A DNA stretch of 64,000 bases, taken from positions 3,596,001 through 3,660,000 of the forward strand of contig CP050901.1 of the NCBI GenBank assembly GCA_050916095.1, in the 5' to 3' direction. Shown here piece after piece: positions 8,707-16,986 of this stretch (its first letter is position 1; every line of letters begins with the position of its first letter). Both the position numbers and the translations under genes were made by a program. This DNA is from JANPCX01 sp050916095 (GTDB lineage Bacteria > Pseudomonadota > Gammaproteobacteria > Burkholderiales > Burkholderiaceae_C). Under the pieces are notes generated by a model that saw only the letters and a program-made list of their open reading frames with translations, had not been told where the DNA came from and made no database searches.

Positions 8707-10320
8707 ATGCCGATTCTGAAAACCGCTGCTGCACGAATTTTGGGAGCTCTCGTACTGCCTCTCATCGGCATCAACGCCCATGCCGCACCGCCCAATGTCA
8801 CGATCATAGTTAACGCATTTGGCCCCGAGAACGTGATTCGCGACGACATCACCCGGAGCACGTTCGGCAGCGGTGTGGAGCATCAGAACCCTCAATTCAG
8901 AGACGTCGTGGGCCCTTCGCCGTCCACATCAACTTACAAGGCGATCAAGGGCATGAATTTGGGAACCATGCGATTCCCGATGGGCACTTCGGGCCTGCAC
9001 TATTTCTGGGACAGACCCGAAGAAAGTTATATCAGCCATCCTGGCGTTTCTCGCAGTCTGGTTATCACGCCGGATGAAATGTACAAGTTCACCGCAAGCG
9101 AAAAGCTGAACATGGAGCGTCTCTTTGAGGTCAACACGGCTCAGTATTTGGCACCCAATTTTCAACTTCACCACGTCATCCAGACTGGCTCTTCGCCAGC
9201 AAGGATCAATCCGGCGAGTCTGACGCTCGCAGCTCAGTCAGCCGCCGCATGGGTTGCGGACACCCGCACCAAACCCGGAGCCTCTGTGGGTTATTGGGAA
9301 ATTGGCAATGAGGATTGGGTGTACTGGACGCCCGCCGAATATGCCACCATCTTCAATGCGTTCGCAGCGGAAATGAAGGCCAAAGATCCTGGAGCGAAAC
9401 TGCTATCGCAAAGCTTGACCACTACCCATAAAGTCCCAGGAAAACCTGACAACAACCACCTGTGGCTGCAGGGCCTTATTGATGGTGGAATCAATCGTCA
9501 ACACGTTTACGCACTGTCGGAGCACGAGTACCTGTCAGGCGGCACGTTCACCACGGGAACGGTCAATGATCAGCGGAATTGGCAGACGCAAAACATGTTC
9601 GCCCAGGTTGCCAATGCGTGGAATGTTCCCTACTTGAAACGTACCCTACAGGAGCATGGATTAGATTGGAAGATCTGGATGACCGAGTTCAACGTCTTTC
9701 AAACTAACGCAGACAGCTCTCCCGCAGAATTACAAGACCTGGGCCACGCTTTGATCGTCGCCGACTGGACGGGCAAGATGCTTGAGCAAGGTGTAGATCG
9801 AATCTTCATGCACTCCCTGGACCACAACCCCTACTTCGCATTGGTCAACTACGTGAACTCTGGCGGCACTATTGCGGCACCTCGCGTCACAGTGCCGGGC
9901 TATGCGTTTTCCAAATATGCGCAGTCATTCGGCAAGAAGATGGTCAGCAACACCATCCTAGGCAACGCCACGCTCAGCTCGCCCAGCAATGGCGAGTATC
10001 CGCAGATTGCGGCCTATACCTCGGTCATGGAGTCCGACCCTACTTATGCCGGTTATCCATCCACGCGCATCATGGTGATCAACCGCAGCACGACTGACAG
10101 TGCACAAATCACAATCAAGACCTTGAACCGGCCGATAGCAGGACGAGAGAAGACTTATTCAGTGCAGACGTTGACTTCCACCAACATCCCGGATTCAAAC
10201 AAGCAGGCTGCCGATGTCGTCACGTGGAGCAACCCCGTTGTAGCGCGCAGCAACAGCGCCGGCATCACCCGAAACATACCCAAAAGCTCGGCCTCGTTTT
10301 TTGTGATCCCGCTGCAATAG
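8707..10320 (+). CDS. Secreted clan GH-A glycoside hydrolase, GH51-like (putative arabinofuranosidase)
   Basis: 537 aa with a signal peptide (residues 1-26, cleavage after INAHA). The clan GH-A catalytic pair is visible: the Asn-Glu acid/base N201-E202 in YWEIGNEDW and the nucleophile E327 in IWMTEFNVF, with H273 in SEHEY between them. The 125-residue spacing fits GH51/GH39-type enzymes. The last ~130 residues look like the beta-sandwich usual in GH51. It probably trims arabinose- or xylose-containing plant or algal polysaccharide outside the cytoplasm. AGGGAG precedes the start. It stands alone, without transporter or sugar-catabolism neighbours, and is flanked by gene relics and an IS, consistent with acquisition. 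The exact GH family is uncertain. Confidence 0.72.
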   Translation: MPILKTAAARILGALVLPLIGINAHAAPPNVTIIVNAFGPENVIRDDITRSTFGSGVEHQNPQFRDVVGPSPSTSTYKAIKGMNLGTMRFPMGTSGLHYFWDRPEESYISHPGVSRSLVITPDEMYKFTASEKLNMERLFEVNTAQYLAPNFQLHHVIQTGSSPARINPASLTLAAQSAAAWVADTRTKPGASVGYWEIGNEDWVYWTPAEYATIFNAFAAEMKAKDPGAKLLSQSLTTTHKVPGKPDNNHLWLQGLIDGGINRQHVYALSEHEYLSGGTFTTGTVNDQRNWQTQNMFAQVANAWNVPYLKRTLQEHGLDWKIWMTEFNVFQTNADSSPAELQDLGHALIVADWTGKMLEQGVDRIFMHSLDHNPYFALVNYVNSGGTIAAPRVTVPGYAFSKYAQSFGKKMVSNTILGNATLSSPSNGEYPQIAAYTSVMESDPTYAGYPSTRIMVINRSTTDSAQITIKTLNRPIAGREKTYSVQTLTSTNIPDSNKQAADVVTWSNPVVARSNSAGITRNIPKSSASFFVIPLQ

Positions 10321-10365
10321 AACACTTTTAAGCACAGCCCAACCGCCGGCGGCATGGGGATAGAC
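10321..10365 (-). pseudogene. Relic of a second fdhF/YdeP-like gene (N-terminal 15 codons)
   Basis: Read on the minus strand, 15 codons give VYPHAAGGWAVLKSV. This matches 13 of 15 residues of the N-terminus of the intact molybdoenzyme at 5974-8322 (VYPHAAGGWGALKSV), with mostly third-position base differences. Similarity stops abruptly at the glycosidase stop codon on one side and at ~10366 on the other. An ATG at 10379 would be in frame after a one-base change in the T5 run. It is too short to function, but it marks a lost or rearranged paralogue. Confidence 0.65.
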
Positions 10366-10520
10366 CAAAAATGTTGCATAGGAAGGCGTTGAAAGTCAAA
10401 TGACCAGGGTTGGCTCTGTCGGCACAACGGGAAATGCGATTCAGGACAGTCGGCAAAACCACATCGCACGGCTACGTCATTTGACGAAGCTCTCTCGCAT
10501 CCACCGCTTGACAGATTTCT

Positions 10521-10818
10521 ATGGCACACGCCATCACGCCCTTACTTGATCACCTCCGCAGCGCCTGGTTCACCCTGACGCGTGACTACAAAACCTTCTA
10601 TCACACGACCATCACCGACGTCGAGTTGGACGCAGCATGGCAACGCCTACAGGTTCAAGACGGCGTTCACGACGTGGGTATCGAACGCGACCGCCAATTG
10701 CCGAGAATGACCCACTGCACGTTCCACACCAATACCTGGGTGCCCACTGTTGGTTATTTGCAAGACCTATTCGCAGCACCCCAAGCATTCGGTCAGGGTT
10801 TGGCCAGGGCTTTACTTA
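10521..10818 (+). pseudogene. GNAT acetyltransferase, 5' part, truncated by IS insertion
   Basis: About 99 codons of a GNAT N-acetyltransferase: TRDYKTFYHTTITDVELDAAW, then VHDVGIERDRQLPRMTH, then the acetyl-CoA-binding strand and P-loop GYLQDLFAAPQAFGQGLARALL. The last is the usual YLQDLF..p.arGqGvgraLi signature. The frame enters the IS terminal repeat at 10819 and is lost. Joining 10818 to 12455 across the target duplication keeps the same frame and gives KAVVNLARTGQAQRI, a credible GNAT helix. The substrate is unknown. Confidence 0.7.
10813..10818. repeat. Target site duplication, left copy (TACTTA)
   Basis: TACTTA directly precedes the left terminal repeat of the IS element and is repeated exactly at 12449-12454 after its right end, showing a single transposition event into the acetyltransferase gene. 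Confidence 0.8.
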
Positions 10819-12448
10819 GTCGGCCCTGCAAAACCCCTGCAACCCGCATGAATGCTGGCGATATGGGGTAAATGCTGACGACGGGATCTCTCAGGAATCG
10901 TTATCGGAGAGTAATTTTTCTGGGGGATTTGCATGACAGCCACCGCAGACTTCTTTCGCGCACGCCTGGACGGGATGGTCGATCACAAACATCCACTGGT
11001 GGTTTTGAGCAAACGGCTGCCCTGGGCCGCGATTGAACAAGCCCTGGCACCGCACTTCGCTCGCCAGGCTCGCCCAGGCTCCAAGCGGGTGACGGCGGAC
11101 TTGTTGGGAGCGCATGAAGTCGAATTTGGCAACGGCATCAGCCCCGCAGGCCGCCCGCGCCTGTCAATTCGGCTGATGGCCAGCTTGCAGTACCTGAAGA
11201 ACTCCTTCAACCTCAGTGACGAAGAACTCGTTCAGCGCTGGAGCGAGAACGTGGTGTGGCAGTTCTTCAGCGGCATGGAGTATTACGAACCACGCTTGCC
11301 CTGCGATCCAACCCAGATCGGCCGCTTTCGCCGCGCCGTGGGCGAAGAAGGTCTGGAGCAGTTGCTCAAGGCCACCATCGAGACAGCGGTGCAGATCAAG
11401 GCCATCAAGCCCAGCGAGCTGGAACGCGTGATCGTGGACACCACCGTGCAGGAGAAGGCCATCGCCCACCCGGTGGACAGTCGGCTGCTGGAGATTGCGC
11501 GGCACAAAGTGGTGAATGCTGCCAAACGAGTGGGCATCAGTTTGAAGCAGACATTTGCGTTTGAAGCCAAAACGCTCAGACGCCAGGCCGGGGGTTACGC
11601 CCACGCCAAGCAGTTCAAGCGTTTGAAGAAAGCCGTCAAACGCCAGCGCACAATCCTCGGGGTGGTGATGCGTGAAGTGCAGCGCAAGCTTGATGTGTTG
11701 GTGGCACCCGGGCCGACAGCGCTGAGTGCGCTCAAGACCTGGTTGGAGCGGGCCGAACGCATCCGCACGCAACAGCGAGGCGACAAGGGCAAGCTGTACG
11801 CGCTGCATGCGCCTGAGGTGGAGTGCATCGGCAAGGGCAAGGCCAGGAAGCCCTATGAGTTTGGTGTGAAGGTCAGCCTGGCTGTCACGCACCTGCGTGG
11901 TTTGATGGTGGGGGCCAGAAGTTTCCCCGGCAACCCGTTTGATGGGCACACATTGGCTGCGCAACTGGAGCAAACCAACAACCTGATGCAAGACCTGGGG
12001 CGTGTGCCCAAGCAAGTGGTCGTGGACTTGGGGTTCCGGGGCGTGGACGCGGACAACCCGAACGTGGAGATCATCCACCGTGGCAAGTACAAGTCACTGA
12101 CCAAGGTGCAACGCAAGTGGCTCAAACGGCGTCAGGCCATCGAGCCGCTGATCGGCCACACCAAGGTGGACCACGGCATGCAGCGCTGTTGGCTCAAAGG
12201 CGAGTTGGGTGATGCGCTGCACGCACTGAGTTGTGCGGCGGGGTACAACATCCGCTGGCTGCTGCGGGCTATCGCGGCCAAGTCTGCAAAAGACGCGAAG
12301 GCGTTTTTGTTGACCCTGCTCGGGCTGAGCTTATGGGGTCAACTCAGGGCAGCCAGGGCACGGCTCGGCGCAAAAAACTTGCTCGGTTGGAAATTCACGC
12401 CATCGTCAGTAATGGCTTGCGGGGTGAAATGAATTTTGCAGGGCCGAC
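10819..12448 (+). mobile_element. Complete IS5-like insertion sequence (1630 bp)
   Basis: It is bounded by terminal inverted repeats with a perfect 15-bp outer part, GTCGGCCCTGCAAAA at the left and its complement at the right end (TTTTGCAGGGCCGAC). Both sides carry a 6-bp direct repeat, TACTTA. It contains one transposase gene transcribed left to right. Intact ends, duplication and ORF suggest a recent and possibly still active insertion. The six-base duplication is longer than the 4 bp usual in the IS5 subgroup, so subgroup placement is tentative. Confidence 0.88.
10933..12432 (+). CDS. IS5-family-type DDE transposase
   Basis: 499 aa, occupying nearly the whole element. The N-terminal part (LSIRLMASLQYLKNSFNLSDEELVQRWSEN) is typical of IS5-like transposases. 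DDE residues can be placed at D169 (VIVDTTVQEKAI), D365 (VVVDLGFRGVD) and E404 (AIEPLIGHTKVDHGM). Residues ~220-280 are a basic helical insertion. GGGGG lies ~8 bp before ATG 10933. The frame is intact. The last ~60 residues are less conserved in character, and the stop lies 16 bp from the IS right end. Confidence 0.93.
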   Translation: MTATADFFRARLDGMVDHKHPLVVLSKRLPWAAIEQALAPHFARQARPGSKRVTADLLGAHEVEFGNGISPAGRPRLSIRLMASLQYLKNSFNLSDEELVQRWSENVVWQFFSGMEYYEPRLPCDPTQIGRFRRAVGEEGLEQLLKATIETAVQIKAIKPSELERVIVDTTVQEKAIAHPVDSRLLEIARHKVVNAAKRVGISLKQTFAFEAKTLRRQAGGYAHAKQFKRLKKAVKRQRTILGVVMREVQRKLDVLVAPGPTALSALKTWLERAERIRTQQRGDKGKLYALHAPEVECIGKGKARKPYEFGVKVSLAVTHLRGLMVGARSFPGNPFDGHTLAAQLEQTNNLMQDLGRVPKQVVVDLGFRGVDADNPNVEIIHRGKYKSLTKVQRKWLKRRQAIEPLIGHTKVDHGMQRCWLKGELGDALHALSCAAGYNIRWLLRAIAAKSAKDAKAFLLTLLGLSLWGQLRAARARLGAKNLLGWKFTPSSVMACGVK

Positions 12449-12454
12449 TACTTA
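12449..12454. repeat. Target site duplication, right copy (TACTTA)
   Basis: Exact match to 10813-10818, immediately outside the right terminal repeat of the IS. Confidence 0.8.
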
Positions 12455-12541
12455 AAGCGGTGGTCAATTTGGCTAGAACGGGGCAAGCCCAACGCATCAG
12501 CAGCCGTGCTCGGCACAGTTTGGAAGCCAGCGGTCTTTTCT
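12455..12541 (+). pseudogene. Possible 3' remnant of the IS-split acetyltransferase
   Basis: Continuing the GNAT frame from 10818 directly to 12455 (one copy of TACTTA kept) gives 29 further codons, beginning KAVVNLARTGQAQRI, before a stop at 12539-12541. The start fits a GNAT helix. The rest (SSRARHSLEASGLF) is only faintly like the family's usual C-terminus and is shorter than expected. The same bases can also be read on the minus strand as part of a different decayed gene, so this call is tentative. Confidence 0.4.
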
Positions 12542-12710
12542 GAACAGCCACTTCCATGTTTCGTGTGTCCAACTCTTTGGTGTCGCCTCGAAGGAAGACA
12601 CGTACATCCTTTGTAAAACGGGCGAAGTCATCCAGACGAACACGCTCAGGACTGGTTTCAAGACCATCTGAATGATCGCCAATGGAGAGAGTGATGCGCC
12701 GGGCTTCCAT
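12456..12710 (-). pseudogene. Decayed small gene of unknown function
   Basis: From ATG 12710 the minus strand encodes ~57 residues with good coding character, starting MEARRITLSIGDHSDGLE and continuing through LDDFARFTKDVRVFLRGD to MEVAVQ. After that the frame turns basic and improbable, while a neighbouring frame reads on as EKTAGFQTVPSTAADALGLP. This suggests an indel near 12540. The IS right end lies next to its 3' end. I do not recognise the family with confidence; it resembles conserved hypothetical proteins of Burkholderiales. It is downstream of dsbD on the same strand. Confidence 0.4.
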
Positions 12711-12783
12711 GGTGCTTTTCATTCTGCGTGACCACCCTGTAGAACACACCGATTTGCCCTTGCGACGGCGGCTTCGCACAACC

Positions 12784-15024
12784 CTACAACATCCCGAGCG
12801 CCTCACGCACGAGCCCCTGCGTCAGCACCTCAGGCAACAACAACGGCGCTTTGCCAGGCCGGTAGAGCACATACACCGGCACACCACTTCGGCCCAGACG
12901 GGTCAGGGCTGCGGTGATTTGGGGGTCGCGGTTGGTCCAGTCAGCACGCATCAGCACCACGCCCGCTTTGGAGAACGCCTGTTGCGTGGCCTCGGTATTG
13001 AGCACCAGTTTTTTGTTGACTTGGCAGCTCACGCACCATGCCGCCGTGAAGTCCACAAACACCGCTTGTCCTTTGGCGACGTGCAGGTCAATTTGAGTGG
13101 GGTCGTAAGGAACCCAAGCTGCATCGATGGTGCGGTTGGTCGCGTCCGCATTGGAGGTCGGACTTCGCCCATCGCCGGTTATCTGCCGAGAGCCATCCAA
13201 TGGTGAGGCTCCCCACAAGGCGAACAACACCACGGTCAAGGCCAAGCCACGCGCCCAGACAGGGTGACTCTTCCACACATCCAACACCCACAGTGCAAAA
13301 CCCATGGCCAACAAGCACAGTGCGGCCGCCACGAGGCCCTCCACCCCCACCTGCTGACCCAACACCCACAACAGCCACAGCACGGTGAGAAACATTGGAA
13401 ATGCGAGCAGCTGCTTCAGGTGCACCATCCACGGCCCAGGCTTGGGCAAACGCTCGCGCCAACCGGGCAACAAAACCAAGGCAGCATAAGGCGCGGCCAT
13501 GCCGGCACCCAACACAGCGAACACCAGCAAGGCCATTGCCGCCGACTGCGTCACAGCAAACCCGAGTGCCGCGCCCATGAACGGAGCCGTACAAGGGCTG
13601 GCCGCTACGACGGCGATCACACCGGAGGCGAAGGCGTCCACACCAGGTTGTCGAGCGCGCCAACTGGTCAGCCCAGACGGCAACCACAGGCCCCATTCAA
13701 ACGCGCCGAGCAAGTTCAGTCCGAGCAGAAAGAACAACATGGCTAAGCTGAGCACCACCCAAGGTTCCTGCAACTGGAAGCCCCAGCCCACGGCTTGCCC
13801 CGCCGAACGCAGGGCCAACAGCAACGCGGCCAGTGCCAAGAAAGTGAACACCACACCGAGACTATAGGCCAGTGCATGTTGGCGGTGACTGTGCGCCGAG
13901 TTGTCCCCTTGTTGGGTTGCCGACAAGAGTTTGATCGACAGCACAGGAAACACACAGGGCATCAGGTTGAGCAACATGCCGCCGACAAAGGCCAGGGCCA
14001 AGGTCAGCAACCACGACAGCAAACCGGCGCTCTCCAATACATCGCCGCGCAGCGATACGGGGTCACCCTGAGGACCGGTGTCGGCCAGCTTCTCGGCCCC
14101 TGGTGGCCAGCGCAGCGCCGTCACTGCTTCAACAGGGGCATTGAATTCACCCGCCTTTTGCGGCGATGAGGCCCAGGAAAAAGACGGCAACTCATCGCCC
14201 TTGGTTTGAGCGACCACGACGCCTTGGAGGCTGGCAGGTAAGGCCGCACCGTCCATCAAAGCCAGTTTGATGGCATACCCCGTTGCGGTGCGGTAGGCCT
14301 CATGGCGGGCAGGAACCAGCACCTGTTCAGCATAGGGAAAGATGTGAACCACAGGCCACGGAACGCTGGCCACGGTCGTGGTGCCGACGGGTTTCGTTTG
14401 GGGCACCGACGCTGCGGGCGTTGGCGCATCCAGTGTCAACAACAGCTCGCTGCCTGCATGCTGTAAGCGTGTGGTCCATCCTTGCAAGGACTGTGGCGCA
14501 GCAGCTTCCAATTGCTCGAACGTGGGCAGGTGGGCGGTGGAGCCGGGCATCACGTCCTTGGTGACGACAGGCAGTTGCAAGCTCAACTCCCCGCCTTCTG
14601 GAATGCAGACGTCCTTGCACACCAACCAGTTGGCTTGCGCCCGCAGCACGAGGGTGCTGCCGGGCACCGCATTCGATGGCACCACCAGGTTTTGCGGCAG
14701 CAGGAGCTCGTCCTCGTAGCCGTAGTTCACCAAAGGGCCCACGGGCAAACGTTTGGGAACAGGCCACTGGATGTCGCTGATTTGCGCGCCGGGGGGCAGC
14801 GTCCAGTTCACCGTGGTCGGCAAGCCGGAATCGCCGGGGTTACGCCAGTAGGTATGCCAATGGGGTTGGTGGCTGATCTTCAGGCCGACACGCACGGTTT
14901 GCCCCGGTTGCACTGCGGTGGTTTCGGCCACCAGTTGCGCACTCACATGGTCGGTCTTGAATACGGCTGCATGCGCCACAGGCACAAGCAGCAACCAAGC
15001 CAGCAGCATGACAAAGCGCTTCAT
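12784..15024 (-). CDS. dsbD: Thiol:disulfide interchange protein DsbD family
   Basis: 746 aa from ATG 15024 (MKRFVMLLAWLLLVPVAHA, a signal peptide, with TTGGGG upstream); an open frame extends to 15396 but overlaps the divergent gene. It moves electrons from cytoplasmic thioredoxin across the inner membrane to periplasmic thiol proteins such as cytochrome c maturation factors. Domains: a periplasmic N-terminal region with Cys pair WLVCKDVC, an eight-helix membrane core with the conserved cysteines in LMPCVFPVLS and ASPCTAPFMGAA, and a C-terminal thioredoxin domain with CxxC in AAWCVSCQ (around residue 663). The N-terminal region (HWHTYWRNPGDSG) is of the longer ScsB type. Confidence 0.92.
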   Translation of the reverse strand: MKRFVMLLAWLLLVPVAHAAVFKTDHVSAQLVAETTAVQPGQTVRVGLKISHQPHWHTYWRNPGDSGLPTTVNWTLPPGAQISDIQWPVPKRLPVGPLVNYGYEDELLLPQNLVVPSNAVPGSTLVLRAQANWLVCKDVCIPEGGELSLQLPVVTKDVMPGSTAHLPTFEQLEAAAPQSLQGWTTRLQHAGSELLLTLDAPTPAASVPQTKPVGTTTVASVPWPVVHIFPYAEQVLVPARHEAYRTATGYAIKLALMDGAALPASLQGVVVAQTKGDELPSFSWASSPQKAGEFNAPVEAVTALRWPPGAEKLADTGPQGDPVSLRGDVLESAGLLSWLLTLALAFVGGMLLNLMPCVFPVLSIKLLSATQQGDNSAHSHRQHALAYSLGVVFTFLALAALLLALRSAGQAVGWGFQLQEPWVVLSLAMLFFLLGLNLLGAFEWGLWLPSGLTSWRARQPGVDAFASGVIAVVAASPCTAPFMGAALGFAVTQSAAMALLVFAVLGAGMAAPYAALVLLPGWRERLPKPGPWMVHLKQLLAFPMFLTVLWLLWVLGQQVGVEGLVAAALCLLAMGFALWVLDVWKSHPVWARGLALTVVLFALWGASPLDGSRQITGDGRSPTSNADATNRTIDAAWVPYDPTQIDLHVAKGQAVFVDFTAAWCVSCQVNKKLVLNTEATQQAFSKAGVVLMRADWTNRDPQITAALTRLGRSGVPVYVLYRPGKAPLLLPEVLTQGLVREALGML

Positions 15025-15168
15025 TGAGAACCCCAAGATCGCGGACAACGCCCGATCCACGAAGTTTGTCGTGAATTCATGCGGCAATCTGACATGTGAT
15101 GTTGCAGGGCATGGGACGCGCCCGAGCGAAAGATGCGAGATTGCCCGCAACGTGGACAATCTGCCCTG

Positions 15169-15708
15169 ATGCAAACCGACCACACCTTCATTGCCGACAC
15201 ACAAACCTGGCTCACCCGCGCGGTGATCGGCCTGCAACTGTGCCCCTTTGCCAAAGCGGTGCATTTGAAAAACCAAATTCGGTATGTGGTCAGCCACGCC
15301 AGGCAGCCGCAGGCGCTGTTGGAAACACTCGTTCAGGAACTGCAACACCTGGTGCAAGCAGACCCACAAGTCATCGAAACCACGCTTTTGATTCACCCTG
15401 ACGTCCTGACTGATTTTTTCGACTACAACGATTTTCTAGACATCGCTGACGCAGCTTTGCTGGAGCTGGATTTAGACGGCGTGCTGCAAATTGCCAGCTT
15501 TCACCCGCAGTACCAGTTTGCAGGTACAGATCCAGACGCCATCGAAAACCACACCAACCGCTCGCCCTACCCCACGCTGCACCTGCTGCGCGAGGCCAGC
15601 ATTGAATCTGCCATGCAAAACTTTGAGGGCGCAGACGCTATTGTCGACCGCAACATCGCCACACTGCACCAACTGGGCTTAGAAGGCTGGCGCAAACTGT
15701 GGATTTGA
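15169..15708 (+). CDS. DUF1415 family protein
   Basis: 179 aa from ATG 15169 (MQTDHTFIADTQTWL). The sequence follows the DUF1415 pattern throughout: WLTRAVIGLQLCPFAKAV near the start, LLIHPDVLTDFFDYNDFL in the middle, and LQIASFHPQYQFAGT with NRSPYPTLHLLRE near the end. The biochemical role of this proteobacterial family is not established. The single Cys-Pro-Phe near the N-terminus is invariant in character and could be functional. It is divergent from dsbD with ~145 bp between starts, and unrelated on sequence to the convergent gcdH that follows. Confidence 0.85.
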   Translation: MQTDHTFIADTQTWLTRAVIGLQLCPFAKAVHLKNQIRYVVSHARQPQALLETLVQELQHLVQADPQVIETTLLIHPDVLTDFFDYNDFLDIADAALLELDLDGVLQIASFHPQYQFAGTDPDAIENHTNRSPYPTLHLLREASIESAMQNFEGADAIVDRNIATLHQLGLEGWRKLWI

Positions 15709-15729
15709 TGCTTTACCCACCGGCACATT

Positions 15730-16911
15730 TCAAAATGCCGCAATGCCAGTCATGGACCGCCCCAAAATCAGCGCGTGTATGTCGTGCGTGCCTTCATAGG
15801 TATTGACCACTTCCAAGTTGACCAGGTGCCTCGCAACACCAAACTCGTCAGAGATGCCGTTGCCACCGAGCATGTCCCTGGCGATACGCGCCACATCGAG
15901 TGCTTTGCCGCAAGAGTTGCGCTTGAGCATGGAGGTGATTTCGGGTGTGGCGCTGCCTTCATCTTTCATGCGACCCAAACGCAGGCAGGCATGCAGGCCG
16001 AGAGTGATCTCGGTTTGCATGTCCACCAGCTTTTTTTGCACCAATTGATTCGCAGCCAAGGGACGGCCAAACTGCTTACGATCCAGAACGTATTGGCGAG
16101 CGCGAAACCAGCAGTCTTCGGCAGCACCCAATGCTCCCCAGGCAATGCCATAACGTGCTGAGTTCAAACAGGTGAACGGCCCTTTAAGGCCACACACATC
16201 GGGCAAGGCGTTCTCTTCGGGGCAGAACACGCCGTCCATCACGATTTCGCCGGTGATGGATGTGCGCAGGCCGACCTTGCCTTCAATGGTGGGCGTGCTC
16301 AAACCCTTCCATCCCTTTTCCAGTATGAATCCGCGAATGGCACCCTCATCGTCCTTGGCCCAAACCACCAACACGTCCGCAATGGGGGAATTGGTGATCC
16401 ACATCTTGCTTCCGGTCAGGGAAAAGCCGCCGGGCACTTTCTTAGCCTTTGTCGCCATGCTGCCCGGATCAGATCCGTGGTCCGGCTCTGTCAACCCGAA
16501 GCAGCCTATCCAGGTCCCACTGGCCAACTTGGGCAGGTACTTTTGACGTTGCGCTTCGCTACCAAAGTCCAAGATGGGCCCCATGACCAGTGAGCTTTGC
16601 ACACTCATCATGGACCGGTAGCCTGAGTCCACACGTTCGATCTCTCTGGTCACAAGGCCATAACAAACTTGGTTCAGTCCGGCACCCCCGTAGGCGGTGG
16701 GGATGGTACAGCCCAACAGCCCTACTGCTCCCATGTCGGCAAAAACAGAAACATCCGTTTGCTCGGCTCGAAACGCTTGCACCACCTTGGGCGCGAGTTT
16801 TTTTTGTGCGAACACCTCGGCAGCATCTCGCACTGCCTGCTCGTCGGCGCTGAGTTGTGACTCCATCAGCAGGGGATCATCCCAGTGAAAATCAGGTTTT
16901 GCGTCAGACAT
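15730..16911 (-). CDS. gcdH: Glutaryl-CoA dehydrogenase
   Basis: 393 aa from ATG 16911 (MSDAKPDFHWDDPL, preceded by GAGGC); an upstream in-frame ATG at 16941 is less likely. It is a flavin enzyme of the acyl-CoA dehydrogenase fold that oxidises and decarboxylates glutaryl-CoA to crotonyl-CoA in lysine/tryptophan and glutarate breakdown. Family marks are GCFGLTEPDHGSDPGSM (FAD/substrate loop), GSKMWITNSP, and the catalytic Glu in NTYEGTHDIHALILGR, which closely follows known GcdH. The C-terminal RDMLGGNGISDEF is also typical. It stands as a single gene here. Confidence 0.94.
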   Translation of the reverse strand: MSDAKPDFHWDDPLLMESQLSADEQAVRDAAEVFAQKKLAPKVVQAFRAEQTDVSVFADMGAVGLLGCTIPTAYGGAGLNQVCYGLVTREIERVDSGYRSMMSVQSSLVMGPILDFGSEAQRQKYLPKLASGTWIGCFGLTEPDHGSDPGSMATKAKKVPGGFSLTGSKMWITNSPIADVLVVWAKDDEGAIRGFILEKGWKGLSTPTIEGKVGLRTSITGEIVMDGVFCPEENALPDVCGLKGPFTCLNSARYGIAWGALGAAEDCWFRARQYVLDRKQFGRPLAANQLVQKKLVDMQTEITLGLHACLRLGRMKDEGSATPEITSMLKRNSCGKALDVARIARDMLGGNGISDEFGVARHLVNLEVVNTYEGTHDIHALILGRSMTGIAAF

Positions 16912-16986
16912 GATTCGGGCCTCAAGAATGTGGGGATTCAAAATTTTTTGTCACGACTGGATGCGAACGCTCTCTAAACTCGCAGC

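Noticed and set aside
8323..12780. Defence island or prophage between fdhF and dsbD
   Set aside because: Only a glycosidase, relics and one IS are seen; no nuclease, helicase, integrase, toxin-antitoxin or phage structural gene.
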